Positions 23,765-38,082 of a DNA stretch of 64,000 nucleotides are shown here, one piece after another (the first letter of the stretch is position 1; each line of letters starts with the position of its first letter). The notes below the pieces were generated by a model. It saw only the letters and a list, made by a program, of their open reading frames with translations. It was not told the DNA's origin and did not search any database. Origin of the DNA: Hippasteria phrygiana (Eukaryota > Echinodermata > Asteroidea > Valvatida > Goniasteridae). The stretch is taken from contig JAZGUH010000279.1 in the NCBI GenBank assembly GCA_037893225.1, positions 1,860,001 to 1,924,000 on the forward strand, read 5' to 3'. The translations under genes were made by a program, and so were the position numbers.

Positions 23765-24845
23765 CCCAGGGAATTTGACATGCATGGAGCAATAAATAGA
23801 CGGTAATATGTACACAGATGTTGGCCGGAAAGAAAATAAACATTGCGAGGTTTGAATTTTCTCCACAAGTTTTAACTCTAGGCAGCCGCCGATGATTGCA
23901 ACATGTAGCGCCAGATCTAAGCTATCCATACATGTCAAAATTAATGTATTTGGTTGATATTTCATGCAATTATGAATGAGTAAAGCAAGTCCATACCCCA
24001 GGGAATTTGACAGGCATGGAGCAATAAATAGACGGTAATATGCACACAGATGTTGGCCGGAAAGAAAATAAACATTGCGAGGTTTGAATTTTCTCTACAA
24101 GTTTTAACTCTAGGAAGCCGCCGATGATTGCAACATGTAGCGCCAGATCTAAGCTATCCATACATGTCAAAATTACTGTATTTGGTTGATATTTCATGCA
24201 ATTATGAATGAATAAAGCAAGTCCATACCCCAGGGAATTTGACATGCATGGAGCAATAAATAGACGGTAACATGTACACAGATGTTGGCCGGAAAGAAAA
24301 TAAACATTGCGAGGTTTGAATTTTCTCTACAAGTTTTAACTCTAGGAAGCCGCCGATGATTGCAACATGTAGCGCCAGATCTAAGCTATCCATACATGTC
24401 AAAATTACTGTATTTGGTTGATATTTCATGTAATTATGAATGAGTAAAGCAAGTCCATACCCAGGGAATTTGACATGCATGGAGCAATAAATAGACGGTA
24501 ATATGTACACAGATGTTGGCCGGAAAGAAAATAAACATTGCGAGGTTTGAATTTTCTCCACACGTTTTAACTCTAGGCAGCCGCCGATGATTGCAACATG
24601 TAGCGCCAGATCTAAGCTATCCATACATGTCAAAATTACTGTATTTGGTTGATATTTCATGCAATTATGAATGAGTAAAGCAAGTCCATACCCCAGGGAA
24701 TTTGACATGCATGGAGCAATAAATAGACGGTAATATGTACACAGATGTTGGCCGGAAAGAAAATAAACATTGCGAGGTTTGAATTTTCTCCACAAGTTTT
24801 AACTCTAGGCTGCCGCCGATGATTGCAACATGTAGCGCCAGATCT
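22760..24845. repeat. Family A block IV
   Basis: Nine A units run from 22760 to the six-A unit at 24846. The left half comes with the 6728 bp shift and the right half (from 23782) with the 3944 bp shift. The block is therefore a fusion of two earlier A blocks, joined near 23765-23781 within one monomer. Confidence 0.83.
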
Positions 24846-25051
24846 AAGCTATCCATACATGTCAAAAAATACTGCATTTGGTTGATATTTGATGCAATTA
24901 TGAATGAGTAAAGCAAGTCCATACCCCAGGGAATTTGACATGCATGGAGCAATAAATAGACGGTAATATGTACACAGATGGTGGCCGGGAAGAAAATAAA
25001 CTTTGGAAGATTTGATTTTTCTCCACAAGTTTTAACTCTAGGAAGCCGCCG

Positions 25052-28000
25052 ATGATTGCAACATGTAGCGCCAGATCTAAGTTATCCATACATGTCAAAA
25101 TTACTGCATTTGGTTGATATTTCATGCAATTATGAATGAGTAAAGCAAGTCCATACCCCAGGGAATTTGACATGCATGGAGCAATAAATAGAAGGTAATA
25201 TGCACACAGATCGTGGCCGGAAAGAAAATACACATTGCGAGGTTTGAATTTTCTCCAAAAGTTTTAACTCTAGGAGGCCGCCGATGATTGCAACATGTAG
25301 CGCCAGATCTAAGCTATCCATACATGTCAAAATTACTGCATTTTGTTGATATTTCATGCAATTATGAATGAGTAAAGCAAGTCCATACCCCAGGGAATTT
25401 GACATGCATGGAGCAATAAATAGACGATAATATGCACACAGATGGTGGCCGGAAAGAAAATAAACATTGCGAGGTTTGAATTTTCTCCACAAGTTTTAAC
25501 TCTAAGAAGCCGCCGATGATTGCAACATGTACCGCCAGATCTAAGCTATCCATACATGTCAAAATTACTGCATTTTTTTGATATTTCATGCAATGATGAA
25601 TAAGTAAAGCAAGTCCATACCCCAGGGAATTTGACATGCATGGAGCAATAATTAGAAGGTAATATGCACACAGATGGTGGCCGGGTAGAAAATAAACATT
25701 GCAAGGTTTGAATTTTCTCCGCAAGTTTTAACTCTAAGAAGCCGCCGATGATTGCAACATGTAGCGCCAGATCTAAGCTACCCATACATGTAAAAATTAC
25801 TGCATTTGGTTGATATTTCATGCAATTATGAATGAGTAAAGCAAGTCCATACCCCAGGGAATTTGACAGGCATGGAGCAATAAATAGAAGGTAATATGTA
25901 CACAAATGTTGGCCGGGGTAGAAAATAAACTTTGGAAGGTTTGATTTTTCTCCACAAGTTTTAACTCTAGGAAGCCGCCGATGATTGCAACATGTAGCGC
26001 CTGATCTAAGCTATCCATACATGTCAAAATTACTGAAATTGGTTGATATTTCATGCAATTATGAATGAGTAAAGCAAGTCCATACCCCAGGGAATTTGAC
26101 ATGCATGGAGCAATAAATAGACGGTAATATGCACACAGATGGTGGCCGGAAAGAAAATAAACAATGCGAGTTTTGAATTTTCTCCACAAGTTTTAACTCT
26201 AAGAAGCCGCCGATGATTGCAACATGTACCGCCAGATCTAAGCTATCCATACATGTCAAAATTACTGCATTTTGTTGATATTTCATGCAATTATGAATGA
26301 GTAAAGCAAGTCCATACCCCAGGGAATTTGACATGCATGGAGCAATAAATAGACGGTAACATGTACACAGATGGTGGCCGGGAAGAAAATAAACTTTGGA
26401 AGATTTGATTTTTCTCCACAAGTTTTAACTCTAGGAAGCCGCCGATGATTGCAACATGTAGCGCCAGATCTAAGTTATCCATACATGTCAAAATTACTGA
26501 ATTTGGTTGATATTTCATGCAATTATGAATGAGTAAAGCAAGTCCATACACCAGGGAATTTGACATGCATGGAGCAATAAATAGAAGGTAATATGCACAC
26601 AGATGGTGGCCGGAAAGAAAAAACACATTGCGAGGTTTGAATTTTCTCCAAAAGTTTTAACTCTAGGAAGCCGCCGATGATTGCAACATGTAGCGCCAGA
26701 TCTAAGCTATCCATACATGTCAAAAATTACTGCATTTGGTTGATATTTCATGCAATTATGAATGAGTAAAGCAAGTCCATACCCCAGTGAATTTGACATG
26801 CATGGAGCAATAAATAGACGGTAATATGCACACAGATGGTGGCCGGAAAGAAAATAAACATTGCGAGGTTTGAATTTTCTCCAGAAGTTTTAACTCTAAG
26901 AAGCCGCCGATGATTGCAACATGTAGCGCCAGATCTAAGCTATCCATACATGTCAAAAATTACTGCATTTGGTTGATATTTCATGCAATTATGAATGAGT
27001 AAAGCAAGTCCATACCCCAGGGAATTTGACATGCATGAAGCAATAAATAGACGGTAATATGTACACAGATGGTGGCCGGGAAGAAAATAAACATTGCGAG
27101 GTTTGAATGTTCTCCACAAGTTTTAACTCTAGGAAGCCGCCGAGGATTGCAACATGTAGCGCCAGATCTAAGCTATCCATACATGTCAAAAAATACTGCA
27201 TTTGGTTGATATTTCATGCAATTATGAATGAGTAAAGCAAGTCCATACCCCAGGGAATTTGACATGCATGGAGCAATAAATAGACGGTAATATGTACACA
27301 GATGGTGGCCGGGAAGAAAATAAACTTCGGAAGATTTGATTTTTCTCCGCAAGTTTTAACTCAAGGAAGCCGCCGATGATTGCAACATGTAGCGCCAGAT
27401 CTAAGTTATCCATACATGTCAAAATTACTCAATTTGGTTGATATTTCATGCAATTATGAATGAGTAAAGCAAGTCCATACCCCAGGGAATTTGACATGCA
27501 TGGAGCAATAAATAGAAGGTAATATGCACACAGATGGTGGCCGGAAAGAAAATACACATTGCGAGGTTTGAATTTTCTCCAAAAGTTTTAACTCTAGGAA
27601 GCCGCCGATGATTGCAACAAGTACCGCCAGATCTAAGCTATCCATACATGTCAAAATTACTGCATTTTGTTGATATTTCATGCAATTATGAATGAGTAAA
27701 GCAAGTCCATACCCCAGGGAATTTGACATGCATGAAGCAATAAATAGACGGTAATATGTACACAGATGGTGGCCGGGAAGAAAATAAACATTGCGAGGTT
27801 TGAATTTTCTCCACAAGTTTTAACTCTAGGAAGCCGCCGAGGATTGCAACATGTAGCGCCAGATCTAAGCTATCCATACATGTCAAAAAATACTGAATTT
27901 GGTTGATATTTCATGCAATTATGAATGAGTAAAGCAAGTCCATACCCCAGGGAATTTGACAGGCATGGAGCAATAAATAGAAGGTAATATGTACACAGAT

Positions 28001-28116
28001 GGTGGCCGGGAAGAAAATAAACATTGCGAGGTTTGAATTTTCTCCACAAGTTTTAACTCTAGGAAGCCGCCGATGATTGCAACATGTAGCGCCAGATCTA
28101 AGCTATCCATACATGT
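25052..28116. repeat. Family B HOR segment, copy 4 (pairs with 34336-37400)
   Basis: The order is the AAGTTATCC unit, a GACGATAATATG unit, the seven-T unit, then b2 (25775), b3, b4, b5, b6, a b6/b7 chimera with GCATGAAGC, b8, b9, b10 and b11. Local marks include GAAAAAACAC in b5 (about 26617; other copies have GAAAATACAC), AACTTCGGAAG in b8 (27324) and AACAAGTACC in b9 (27616). The same HOR order as at 1440-4694 is kept to b11. It then jumps to a unit with TGCAGTTATG (28100). Confidence 0.84.
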
Positions 28117-28770
28117 CAAAATTACTGCATTTTGTTGATATTTCATGCAGTTATGAATGAGTAAAGCAAGTCCATACCCCAGGGAATTTGACATGCATGG
28201 AGCAATAAATAGACGATAATATGCACACAGATGGTGGCCGGAAAGAAAATAAACATTGCGAGGTTTGAATTTTCTCCGCAAGTTTTAACTCTAAGAAGCC
28301 GCCGATGATTGCAACATGTACCGCCAGATCTAAGCTATCCATACATGTCAAAATTACTGCATTTTTTTGATATTTCATGCAATGATGAATAAGTAAAGCA
28401 AGTCCATACCCCAGGGAATTTGACATGCATGGAGCAATAATTAGAAGGTAATATGCACACAGATGGTGGCCGGGAAGAAAATAAACATTGCAAGGTTTGA
28501 ATTTTCTCCGCAAGTTTTAACTCTAAGAAGCCGCCGATGATTGCAACATGTAGCGCCAGATCTAAGCTACCCATACATGTCAAAATTACTGCATTTGGTT
28601 GATATTTCATGCAATTATGAATGAGTAAAGCAAGTCCATACCCCAGGGAATTTGACAGGCATGGAGCAATAAATAGACGGTAATATGTACACAGATGTTG
28701 GCCGGAAAGAAAATAAACATTGCGAGGTTTGAATTTTCTCCACAAGTTTTAACTCTAGGCAGCCGCCGAT
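27842..28770. repeat. Four-monomer tandem duplication, copy 1 (929 bp)
   Basis: This unit is followed directly by its copy at 28771-29699. It contains b11, a TGCAGTTATG/GACGATAATATG unit, the seven-T unit with GCAATAATTAG, and the TACCCATAC unit (28564) whose tail is family A. The left junction is marked by GCCGAGGATT (27841) against GCCGATGATT (28770). This is a different set of monomers from the 929 bp block at the left end; only the count of four is shared. Confidence 0.88.
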
Positions 28771-29699
28771 GATTGCAACATGTAGCGCCAGATCTAAGCT
28801 ATCCATACATGTCAAAAAATACTGAATTTGGTTGATATTTCATGCAATTATGAATGAGTAAAGCAAGTCCATACCCCAGGGAATTTGACAGGCATGGAGC
28901 AATAAATAGAAGGTAATATGTACACAGATGGTGGCCGGGAAGAAAATAAACATTGCGAGGTTTGAATTTTCTCCACAAGTTTTAACTCTAGGAAGCCGCC
29001 GATGATTGCAACATGTAGCGCCAGATCTAAGCTATCCATACATGTCAAAATTACTGCATTTTGTTGATATTTCATGCAGTTATGAATGAGTAAAGCAAGT
29101 CCATACCCCAGGGAATTTGACATGCATGGAGCAATAAATAGACGATAATATGCACACAGATGGTGGCCGGAAAGAAAATAAACATTGCGAGGTTTGAATT
29201 TTCTCCGCAAGTTTTAACTCTAAGAAGCCGCCGATGATTGCAACATGTACCGCCAGATCTAAGCTATCCATACATGTCAAAATTACTGCATTTTTTTGAT
29301 ATTTCATGCAATGATGAATAAGTAAAGCAAGTCCATACCCCAGGGAATTTGACATGCATGGAGCAATAATTAGAAGGTAATATGCACACAGATGGTGGCC
29401 GGGAAGAAAATAAACATTGCAAGGTTTGAATTTTCTCCGCAAGTTTTAACTCTAAGAAGCCGCCGATGATTGCAACATGTAGCGCCAGATCTAAGCTACC
29501 CATACATGTCAAAATTACTGCATTTGGTTGATATTTCATGCAATTATGAATGAGTAAAGCAAGTCCATACCCCAGGGAATTTGACAGGCATGGAGCAATA
29601 AATAGACGGTAATATGTACACAGATGTTGGCCGGAAAGAAAATAAACATTGCGAGGTTTGAATTTTCTCCACAAGTTTTAACTCTAGGCAGCCGCCGAT
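28771..29699. repeat. Four-monomer tandem duplication, copy 2 (929 bp)
   Basis: This repeats 27842-28770 with no difference that I noticed. The fourth unit leads at about 29699 into family A block V, whereas in copy 1 it leads back to b11. Confidence 0.88.
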
Positions 29700-32600
29700 G
29701 ATTGCAACATGTAGCGCCAGATCTAAGCTATCCATACATGTCAAAATTAATGTATTTGGTTGATATTTCATGGAATTATGAATGAGTAAAGCAAGTCCAT
29801 ACCCCAGGGAATTTGACAGGCATGGAGCAATAAATAGACGGTAATATGCACACAGATGTTGGCCGGAAAGAAAATAAACATTGCGAGGTTTGAATTTTCT
29901 CTACAAGTTTTAACTCTAGGAAGCCGCCGATGATTGCAACATGTAGCGCCAGATCTAAGCTATCCATACATGTCAAAATTACTGTATTTGGTTGATATTT
30001 CATGCAATTATGAATGAATAAAGCAAGTCCATACCCCAGGGAATTTGACATGCATGGAGCAATAAATAGACGGTAACATGTACACAGATGTTGGCCGGAA
30101 AGAAAATAAACATTGCGAGGTTTGAATTTTCTCTACAAGTTTTAACTCTAGGAAGCCGCCGATGATTGCAACATGTAGCGCCAGATCTAAGCTATCCATA
30201 CATGTCAAAATTACTGTATTTGGTTGATATTTCATGTAATTATGAATGAGTAAAGCAAGTCCATACCCAGGGAATTTGACATGCATGGAGCAATAAATAG
30301 ACGGTAATATGTACACAGATGTTGGCCGGAAAGAAAATAAACATTGCGAGGTTTGAATGTTCTCCACACGTTTTAACTCTAGGCAGCCGCCGATGATTGC
30401 AACATGTAGCGCCAGATCTAAGCTATCCATACATGTCAAAAGTACTGTATTTGGTTGATATTTCATGCAATTATGAATGAGTAAAGCAAGTCCATACCCC
30501 AGGGAATTTGACATGCATGGAGCAATAAATAGACGGTAATATGTACACAGATGTTGGCCGGAAAGAAAATAAACATTGCGAGGTTTGAATTTTCTCCACA
30601 AGTTTTAACTCTAGGCAGCCGCCGATGATTGCAACATGTAGCGCCAGATCTAAGCTATCCATACATGTCAAAATTACTGTATTTGGTTGATATTTCATGC
30701 AATTATGAATGAGTAAAGCAAGTCCATACCCAGGGAATTTGACATGCATGGAGCAATAAATAGACGGTAATATGTACACAGATGTTGGCCGGAAAGAAAA
30801 TAAACATTGCGAGGTTTGAATTTTCTCCACAAGTTTTAACTCTAGGCAGCCGCCGATGATTGCAACATGTAGCGCCAGATCTAAGCTATCCATACATGTC
30901 AAAATTACTGTATTTGGTTGATATTTCATGCAATTATGAATGAGTAAAGCAAGTCCATACCCCAGGGAATTTGACATGCATGGAGCAATAAATAGACGGT
31001 AATATGTACACAGATGTTGGCCGGAAAGAAAATAAACATTGCGAGGTTTGAATTTTCTCCACAAGTTTTAACTCTAGGCAGCCGCCGATGATTGCAACAT
31101 GTAGCGCCAGATCTAAGCTATCCATACATGTCAAAATTACTGTATTTGGTTGATATTTCATGCAATTATGAATGAGTAAAGCAAGTCCATACCCCAGGGA
31201 ATTTGACATGCATGGAGCAATAAATAGACGGTAATATGTACACAGATGTTGGCCGGAAAGAAAATAAACATTGCGAGGTTTGAATTTTCTCCACAAGTTT
31301 TAACTCTAGGCTGCCGCCGATGATTGCAACATGTAGCGCCAGATCTAAGCTATCCATACATGTCAAAAAATACTGCATTTGGTTGATATTTGATGCAATT
31401 ATGAATGAGTAAAGCAAGTCCATACCCCAGGGAATTTGACATGCATGGAGCAATAAATAGACGGTAATATGTACACAGATGGTGGCCGGGAAGAAAATAA
31501 ACTTTGGAAGATTTGATTTTTCTCCACAAGTTTTAACTCTAGGCAGCCGCCGATGATTGCAACATGTAGCGCCAGATCTAAGCTATCCATACATGTCAAA
31601 ATTACTGTATTTGGTTGATATTTCATGCAATTATGAATGAGTAAAGCAAGTCCATACCCCAGGGAATTTGACATGCATGGAGCAATAAATAGACGGTAAT
31701 ATGTACACAGATGTTGGCCGGAAAGAAAATAAACATTGCGAGGTTTGAATTTTCTCCACAAGTTTTAACTCTAGGCTGCCGCCGATGATTGCAACATGTA
31801 GCGCCAGATCTAAGCTATCCATACATGTCAAAATTACTGTATTTGGTTGATATTTCATGTAATTATGAATGAGTAAAGCAAGTCCATACCCAGGGAATTT
31901 GACATGCATGGAGCAATAAATAGACGGTAATATGTACACAGATGTTGGCCGGAAAGAAAATAAACATTGCGAGGTTTGAATTTTCTCCACACGTTTTAAC
32001 TCTAGGCAGCCGCCGATGATTGCAACATGTAGCGCCAGATCTAAGCTATCCATACATGTCAAAAGTACTGTATTTGGTTGATATTTCATGCAATTATGAA
32101 TGAGTAAAGCAAGTCCATACCCCAGGGAATTTGACATGCATGGAGCAATAAATAGACGGTAATATGTACACAGATGTTGGCCGGAAAGAAAATAAACATT
32201 GCGAGGTTTGAATTTTCTCCACAAGTTTTAACTCTAGGCTGCCGCCGATGATTGCAACATGTAGCGCCAGATCTAAGCTATCCATACATGTCAAAAAATA
32301 CTGCATTTGGTTGATATTTGATGCAATTATGAATGAGTAAAGCTAGTCCATACCCCAGGGAATTTGACATGCATGGAGCAATAAATAGACGGTAATATGT
32401 ACACAGATGGTGGCCGGGAAGAAAATAAACTTTGGAAGATTTGATTTTTCTCCACAAGTTTTAACTCTAGGCAGCCGCCGATGATTGCAACATGTAGCGC
32501 CAGATCTAAGCTATCCATACATGTCAAAATTACTGTATTTGGTTGATATTTCATGCAATTATGAATGAGTAAAGCAAGTCCATACCCCAGGGAATTTGAC

Positions 32601-34362
32601 ATGCATGGAGCAATAAATAGACGGTAATATGTACACAGATGTTGGCCGGAAAGAAAATAAACATTGCGAGGTTTGAATTTTCTCCACAAGTTTTAACTCT
32701 AGGCTGCCGCCGATGATTGCAACATGTAGCGCCAGATCTAAGCTATCCATACATGTCAAAATTACTGTATTTGGTTGATATTTCATGTAATTATGAATGA
32801 GTAAAGCAAGTCCATACCCAGGGAATTTGACATGCATGGAGCAATAAATAGACGGTAATATGTACACAGATGTTGGCCGGAAAGAAAATAAACATTGCGA
32901 GGTTTGAATTTTCTCCACACGTTTTAACTCTAGGCAGCCGCCGATGATTGCAACATGTAGCGCCAGATCTAAGCTATCCATACATGTCAAAAGTACTGTA
33001 TTTGGTTGATATTTCATGCAATTATGAATGAGTAAAGCAAGTCCATACCCCAGGGAATTTGACATGCATGGAGCAATAAATAGACGGTAATATGTACACA
33101 GATGTTGGCCGGAAAGAAAATAAACATTGCGAGGTTTGAATTTTCTCCACAAGTTTTAACTCTAGGCAGCCGCCGATGATTGCAACATGTAGCGCCAGAT
33201 CTAAGCTATCCATACATGTCAAAATTACTGTATTTGGTTGATATTTCATGCAATTATGAATGAGTAAAGCAAGTCCATACCCAGGGAATTTGACATGCAT
33301 GGAGCAATAAATAGACGGTAATATGTACACAGATGTTGGCCGGAAAGAAAATAAACATTGCGAGGTTTGAATTTTCTCCACAAGTTTTAACTCTAGGCAG
33401 CCGCCGATGATTGCAACATGTAGCGCCAGATCTAAGCTATCCATACATGTCAAAATTACTGTATTTGGTTGATATTTCATGCAATTATGAATGAGTAAAG
33501 CAAGTCCATACCCCAGGGAATTTGACATGCATGGAGCAATAAATAGACGGTAATATGTACACAGATGTTGGCCGGAAAGAAAATAAACATTGCGAGGTTT
33601 GAATTTTCTCCACAAGTTTTAACTCTAGGCAACCGCCGATGATTGCAACATGTAGCGCCAGATCTAAGCTATCCATACATGTCAAAATTACTGTATTTGG
33701 TTGATATTTCATGCAATTATGAATGAGTAAAGCAAGTCCATACCCCAGGGAATTTGACATGCATGGAGCAATAAATAGACGGTAATATGTACACAGATGT
33801 TGGCCGGAAAGAAAATAAACATTGCGAGGTTTGAATTTTCTCCACAAGTTTTAACTCTAGGCTGCCGCCGATGATTGCAACATGTAGCGCCAGATCTAAG
33901 CTATCCATACATGTCAAAAAATACTGCATTTGGTTGATATTTGATGCAATTATGAATGAGTAAAGCAAGTCCATACCCCAGGGAATTTGACATGCATGGA
34001 GCAATAAATAGACGGTAATATGTACACAGATGGTGGCCGGGAAGAAAATAAACTTTGGAAGATTTGATTTTTCTCCACAAGTTTTAACTCTAGGCAGCCG
34101 CCGATGATTGCAACATGTAGCGCCAGATCTAAGCTATCCATACATGTCAAAATTACTGTATTTGGTTGATATTTCATGCAATTATGAATGAGTAAAGCAA
34201 GTCCATACCCCAGGGAATTTGACATGCATGGAGCAATAAATAGACGGTAATATGTACACAGATGTTGGCCGGAAAGAAAATAAACATTGCGAGGTTTGAA
34301 TTTTCTCCACAAGTTTTAACTCTAGGCTGCCGCCGATGATTGCAACATGTAGCGCCAGATCT
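29493..34362. repeat. Family A block V (21 monomers, longest A block)
   Basis: The block holds a0 (29493), a1, a2, a3 and later A units. Three six-A TTTGATGC units with a b8-like tail (GGGAAG, CTTTGGAAGATTT) sit at 31347, 32275 and 33898. A four-unit set (31347, 31580, 31812, 32043) is duplicated in tandem at 32275-33202 with a 928 bp shift. The segment from about 30480 to 31600 reappears at about 33030-34150 with a 2551 bp shift. Private marks include CAAAAGTACTG (30440, 32063, 32991), AGCTAGTCC (32341) and GGCAACCGCC (33628). The 928 bp value comes from one 233, two 232 and one 231 bp unit. Confidence 0.83.
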
Positions 34363-37300
34363 AAGTTATCCATACATGTCAAAATTACTGCATTTGGTTG
34401 ATATTTCATGCAATTATGAATGAGTAAAGCAAGTCCATACCCCAGGGAATTTGACATGCATGGAGCAATAAATAGAAGGTAATATGCACACAGATCGTGG
34501 CCGGAAAGAAAATACACATTGCGAGGTTTGAATTTTCTCCAAAAGTTTTAACTCTAGGAAGCCGCCGATGATTGCAACATGTAGCGCCAGATCTAAGCTA
34601 TCCATACATGTCAAAATTACTGCATTTTGTTGATATTTCATGCAATTATGAATGAGTAAAGCAAGTCCATACCCCAGGGAATTTGACATGCATGGAGCAA
34701 TAAATAGACGATAATATGCACACAGATGGTGGCCGGAAAGAAAATAAACATTGCGAGGTTTGAATTTTCTCCACAAGTTTTAACTCTAAGAAGCCGCCGA
34801 TGATTGCAACATGTACCGCCAGATCTAAGCTATCCATACATGTCAAAATTACTGCATTTTTTTGATATTTCATGCAATGATGAATAAGTAAAGCAAGTCC
34901 ATACCCCAGGGAATTTGACATGCATGGAGCAATAATTAGAAGGTAATATGCACACAGATGGTGGCCGGGAAGAAAATAAACATTGCAAGGTTTGAATTTT
35001 CTCCGCAAGTTTTAACTCTAAGAAGCCGCCGATGATTGCAACATGTAGCGCCAGATCTAAGCTACCCATACATGTAAAAATTACTGCATTTGGTTGATAT
35101 TTCATGCAATTATGAATGAGTAAAGCAAGTCCATACCCCAGGGAATTTGACAGGCATGGAGCAATAAATAGAAGGTAATATGTACACAAATGTTGGCCGG
35201 GGTAGAAAATAAACTTTGGAAGGTTTGATTTTTCTCCACAAGTTTTAACTCTAGGAAGCCGCCGATGATTGCAACATGTAGCGCCTGATCTAAGCTATCC
35301 ATACATGTCAAAATTACTGAAATTGGTTGATATTTCATGCAATTATGAATGAGTAAAGCAAGTCCATACCCCAGGGAATTTGACATGCATGGAGCAATAA
35401 ATAGACGGTAATATGCACACAGATGGTGGCCGGAAAGAAAATAAACAATGCGAGTTTTGAATTTTCTCCACAAGTTTTAACTCTAAGAAGCCGCCGATGA
35501 TTGCAACATGTACCGCCAGATCTAAGCTATCCATACATGTCAAAATTACTGCATTTTGTTGATATTTCATGCAATTATGAATGAGTAAAGCAAGTCCATA
35601 CCCCAGGGAATTTGACATGCATGGAGCAATAAATAGACGGTAACATGTACACAGATGGTGGCCGGGAAGAAAATAAACTTTGGAAGATTTGATTTTTCTC
35701 CACAAGTTTTAACTCTAGGAAGCCGCCGATGATTGCAACATGTAGCGCCAGATCTAAGTTATCCATACATGTCAAAATTACTGAATTTGGTTGATATTTC
35801 ATGCAATTATGAATGAGTAAAGCAAGTCCATACACCAGGGAATTTGACATGCATGGAGCAATAAATAGAAGGTAATATGCACACAGATGGTGGCCGGAAA
35901 GAAAAAACACATTGCGAGGTTTGAATTTTCTCCAAAAGTTTTAACTCTAGGAAGCCGCCGATGATTGCAACATGTAGCGCCAGATCTAAGCTATCCATAC
36001 ATGTCAAAAATTACTGCATTTGGTTGATATTTCATGCAATTATGAATGAGTAAAGCAAGTCCATACCCCAGTGAATTTGACATGCATGGAGCAATAAATA
36101 GACGGTAATATGCACACAGATGGTGGCCGGAAAGAAAATAAACATTGCGAGGTTTGAATTTTCTCCAGAAGTTTTAACTCTAAGAAGCCGCCGATGATTG
36201 CAACATGTAGCGCCTGATCTAAGCTATCCATACATGTCAAAATTACTGCATTTTGTTGATATTTCATGCAATTATGAATGAGTAAAGCAAGTCCATACCT
36301 CAGGGAATTTGACATGCATGGAGCAATAAATAGACGGTAATATGTACACAGATGGTGGCCGGGAAGAAAATAAACATTGCGAGGTTTGAATTTTCTCCAA
36401 AAGTTTTAACTCTAGGAAGCCGCCGATGATTGCAACATGTAGCGCCAGATCTAAGCTATCCATACATGTCAAAAATTACTGCATTTGGTTGATATTTCAT
36501 GCAATTATGAATGAGTAAAGCAAGTCCATACCCCAGGGAATTTGACATGCATGAAGCAATAAATAGACGGTAATATGTACACAGATGGTGGCCGGGAAGA
36601 AAATAAACATTGCGAGGTTTGAATGTTCTCCACAAGTTTTAACTCTAGGAAGCCGCCGAGGATTGCAACATGTAGCGCCAGATCTAAGCTATCCATACAT
36701 GTCAAAAAATACTGCATTTGGTTGATATTTCATGCAATTATGAATGAGTAAAGCAAGTCCATACCCCAGGGAATTTGACATGCATGGAGCAATAAATAGA
36801 CGGTAATATGTACACAGATGGTGGCCGGGAAGAAAATAAACTTCGGAAGATTTGATTTTTCTCCGCAAGTTTTAACTCAAGGAAGCCGCCGATGATTGCA
36901 ACATGTAGCGCCAGATCTAAGTTATCCATACATGTCAAAATTACTCAATTTGGTTGATATTTCATGCAATTATGAATGAGTAAAGCAAGTCCATACCCCA
37001 GGGAATTTGACATGCATGAAGCAATAAATAGACGGTAATATGTACACAGATGGTGGCCGGGAAGAAAATAAACATTGCGAGGTTTGAATTTTCTCCACAA
37101 GTTTTAACTCTAGGAAGCCGCCGAGGATTGCAACATGTAGCGCCAGATCTAAGCTATCCATACATGTCAAAAAATACTGAATTTGGTTGATATTTCATGC
37201 AATTATGAATGAGTAAAGCAAGTCCATACCCCAGGGAATTTGACAGGCATGGAGCAATAAATAGAAGGTAATATGTACACAGATGGTGGCCGGGAAGAAA

Positions 37301-38082
37301 ATAAACATTGCGAGGTTTGAATTTTCTCCACAAGTTTTAACTCTAGGAAGCCGCCGATGATTGCAACATGTAGCGCCAGATCTAAGCTATCCATACATGT
37401 CAAAAATTACTGCATTTGGTTGATATTTCATGCAATTATGAATGAGTAAAGCAAGTCTATACCCCAGTGAATTTGACATGCATGGAGCAATAAATAGACG
37501 GTAATATGCACACAGATGGTGGCCGGAAAGAAAATACACATTGCAAGGTTTGAATTTTCTCCGCAAGTTTTAACTCTAAGAAGCCGCCGATGATTGCAAC
37601 ATGTAGCGCCAGATCTAAGCTATTCATACATGTCAAAATTACTGCATTTGGTTGATATTTCATGCAATTATGAATGAGTAAAGCAAGTCCATACCCCAGG
37701 GAATTTGAAAGGCATGGAGCAATAAATAGAAGGTAATATGTACACAGATGTTGGCCGGGGTAGAAAATAATCTTTGGAAGGTTTGATTTTTCTCCACAAG
37801 TTTTAACTCTAGGAAGCCGCCGATGATTGCAACATGTAGCGCCAGATCTAAGCTATCCATACATGTCAAAAATTACTGCATTTTGTTGATATATCATGCA
37901 ATTATGAATGAGTAAAGCAAGTCCATACCCCAGGGAATTTGACATGCATGGAGCAATAAATAGACGGTAATATGCACACAGATGGTGGCCGGAAAGAAAA
38001 TACCCATTGCGAGGTTTGAATTTTCTCCACAAGTTTTAACTCTAAGAAGCCGCCGATGATTGCAACATGTACCGCCAGATCT
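34336..38082. repeat. Family B HOR segment, copy 5
   Basis: This matches 25052-28116 at a shift of 9284, with two compensating changes. One additional unit is inserted (about 36220-36452; GCATTTTGTTG, CATACCTCAGGG, CCAAAAG), and the complete b9 body is missing. The missing body comes from a b9/b10 chimera: a TTACTCAATTTGG head at 36918 joined to GCATGAAGC. After b11 this copy, unlike copy 4, continues through b12 (37384), b13 and a b14 variant with ATATATCATGC (37890). Confidence 0.83.
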
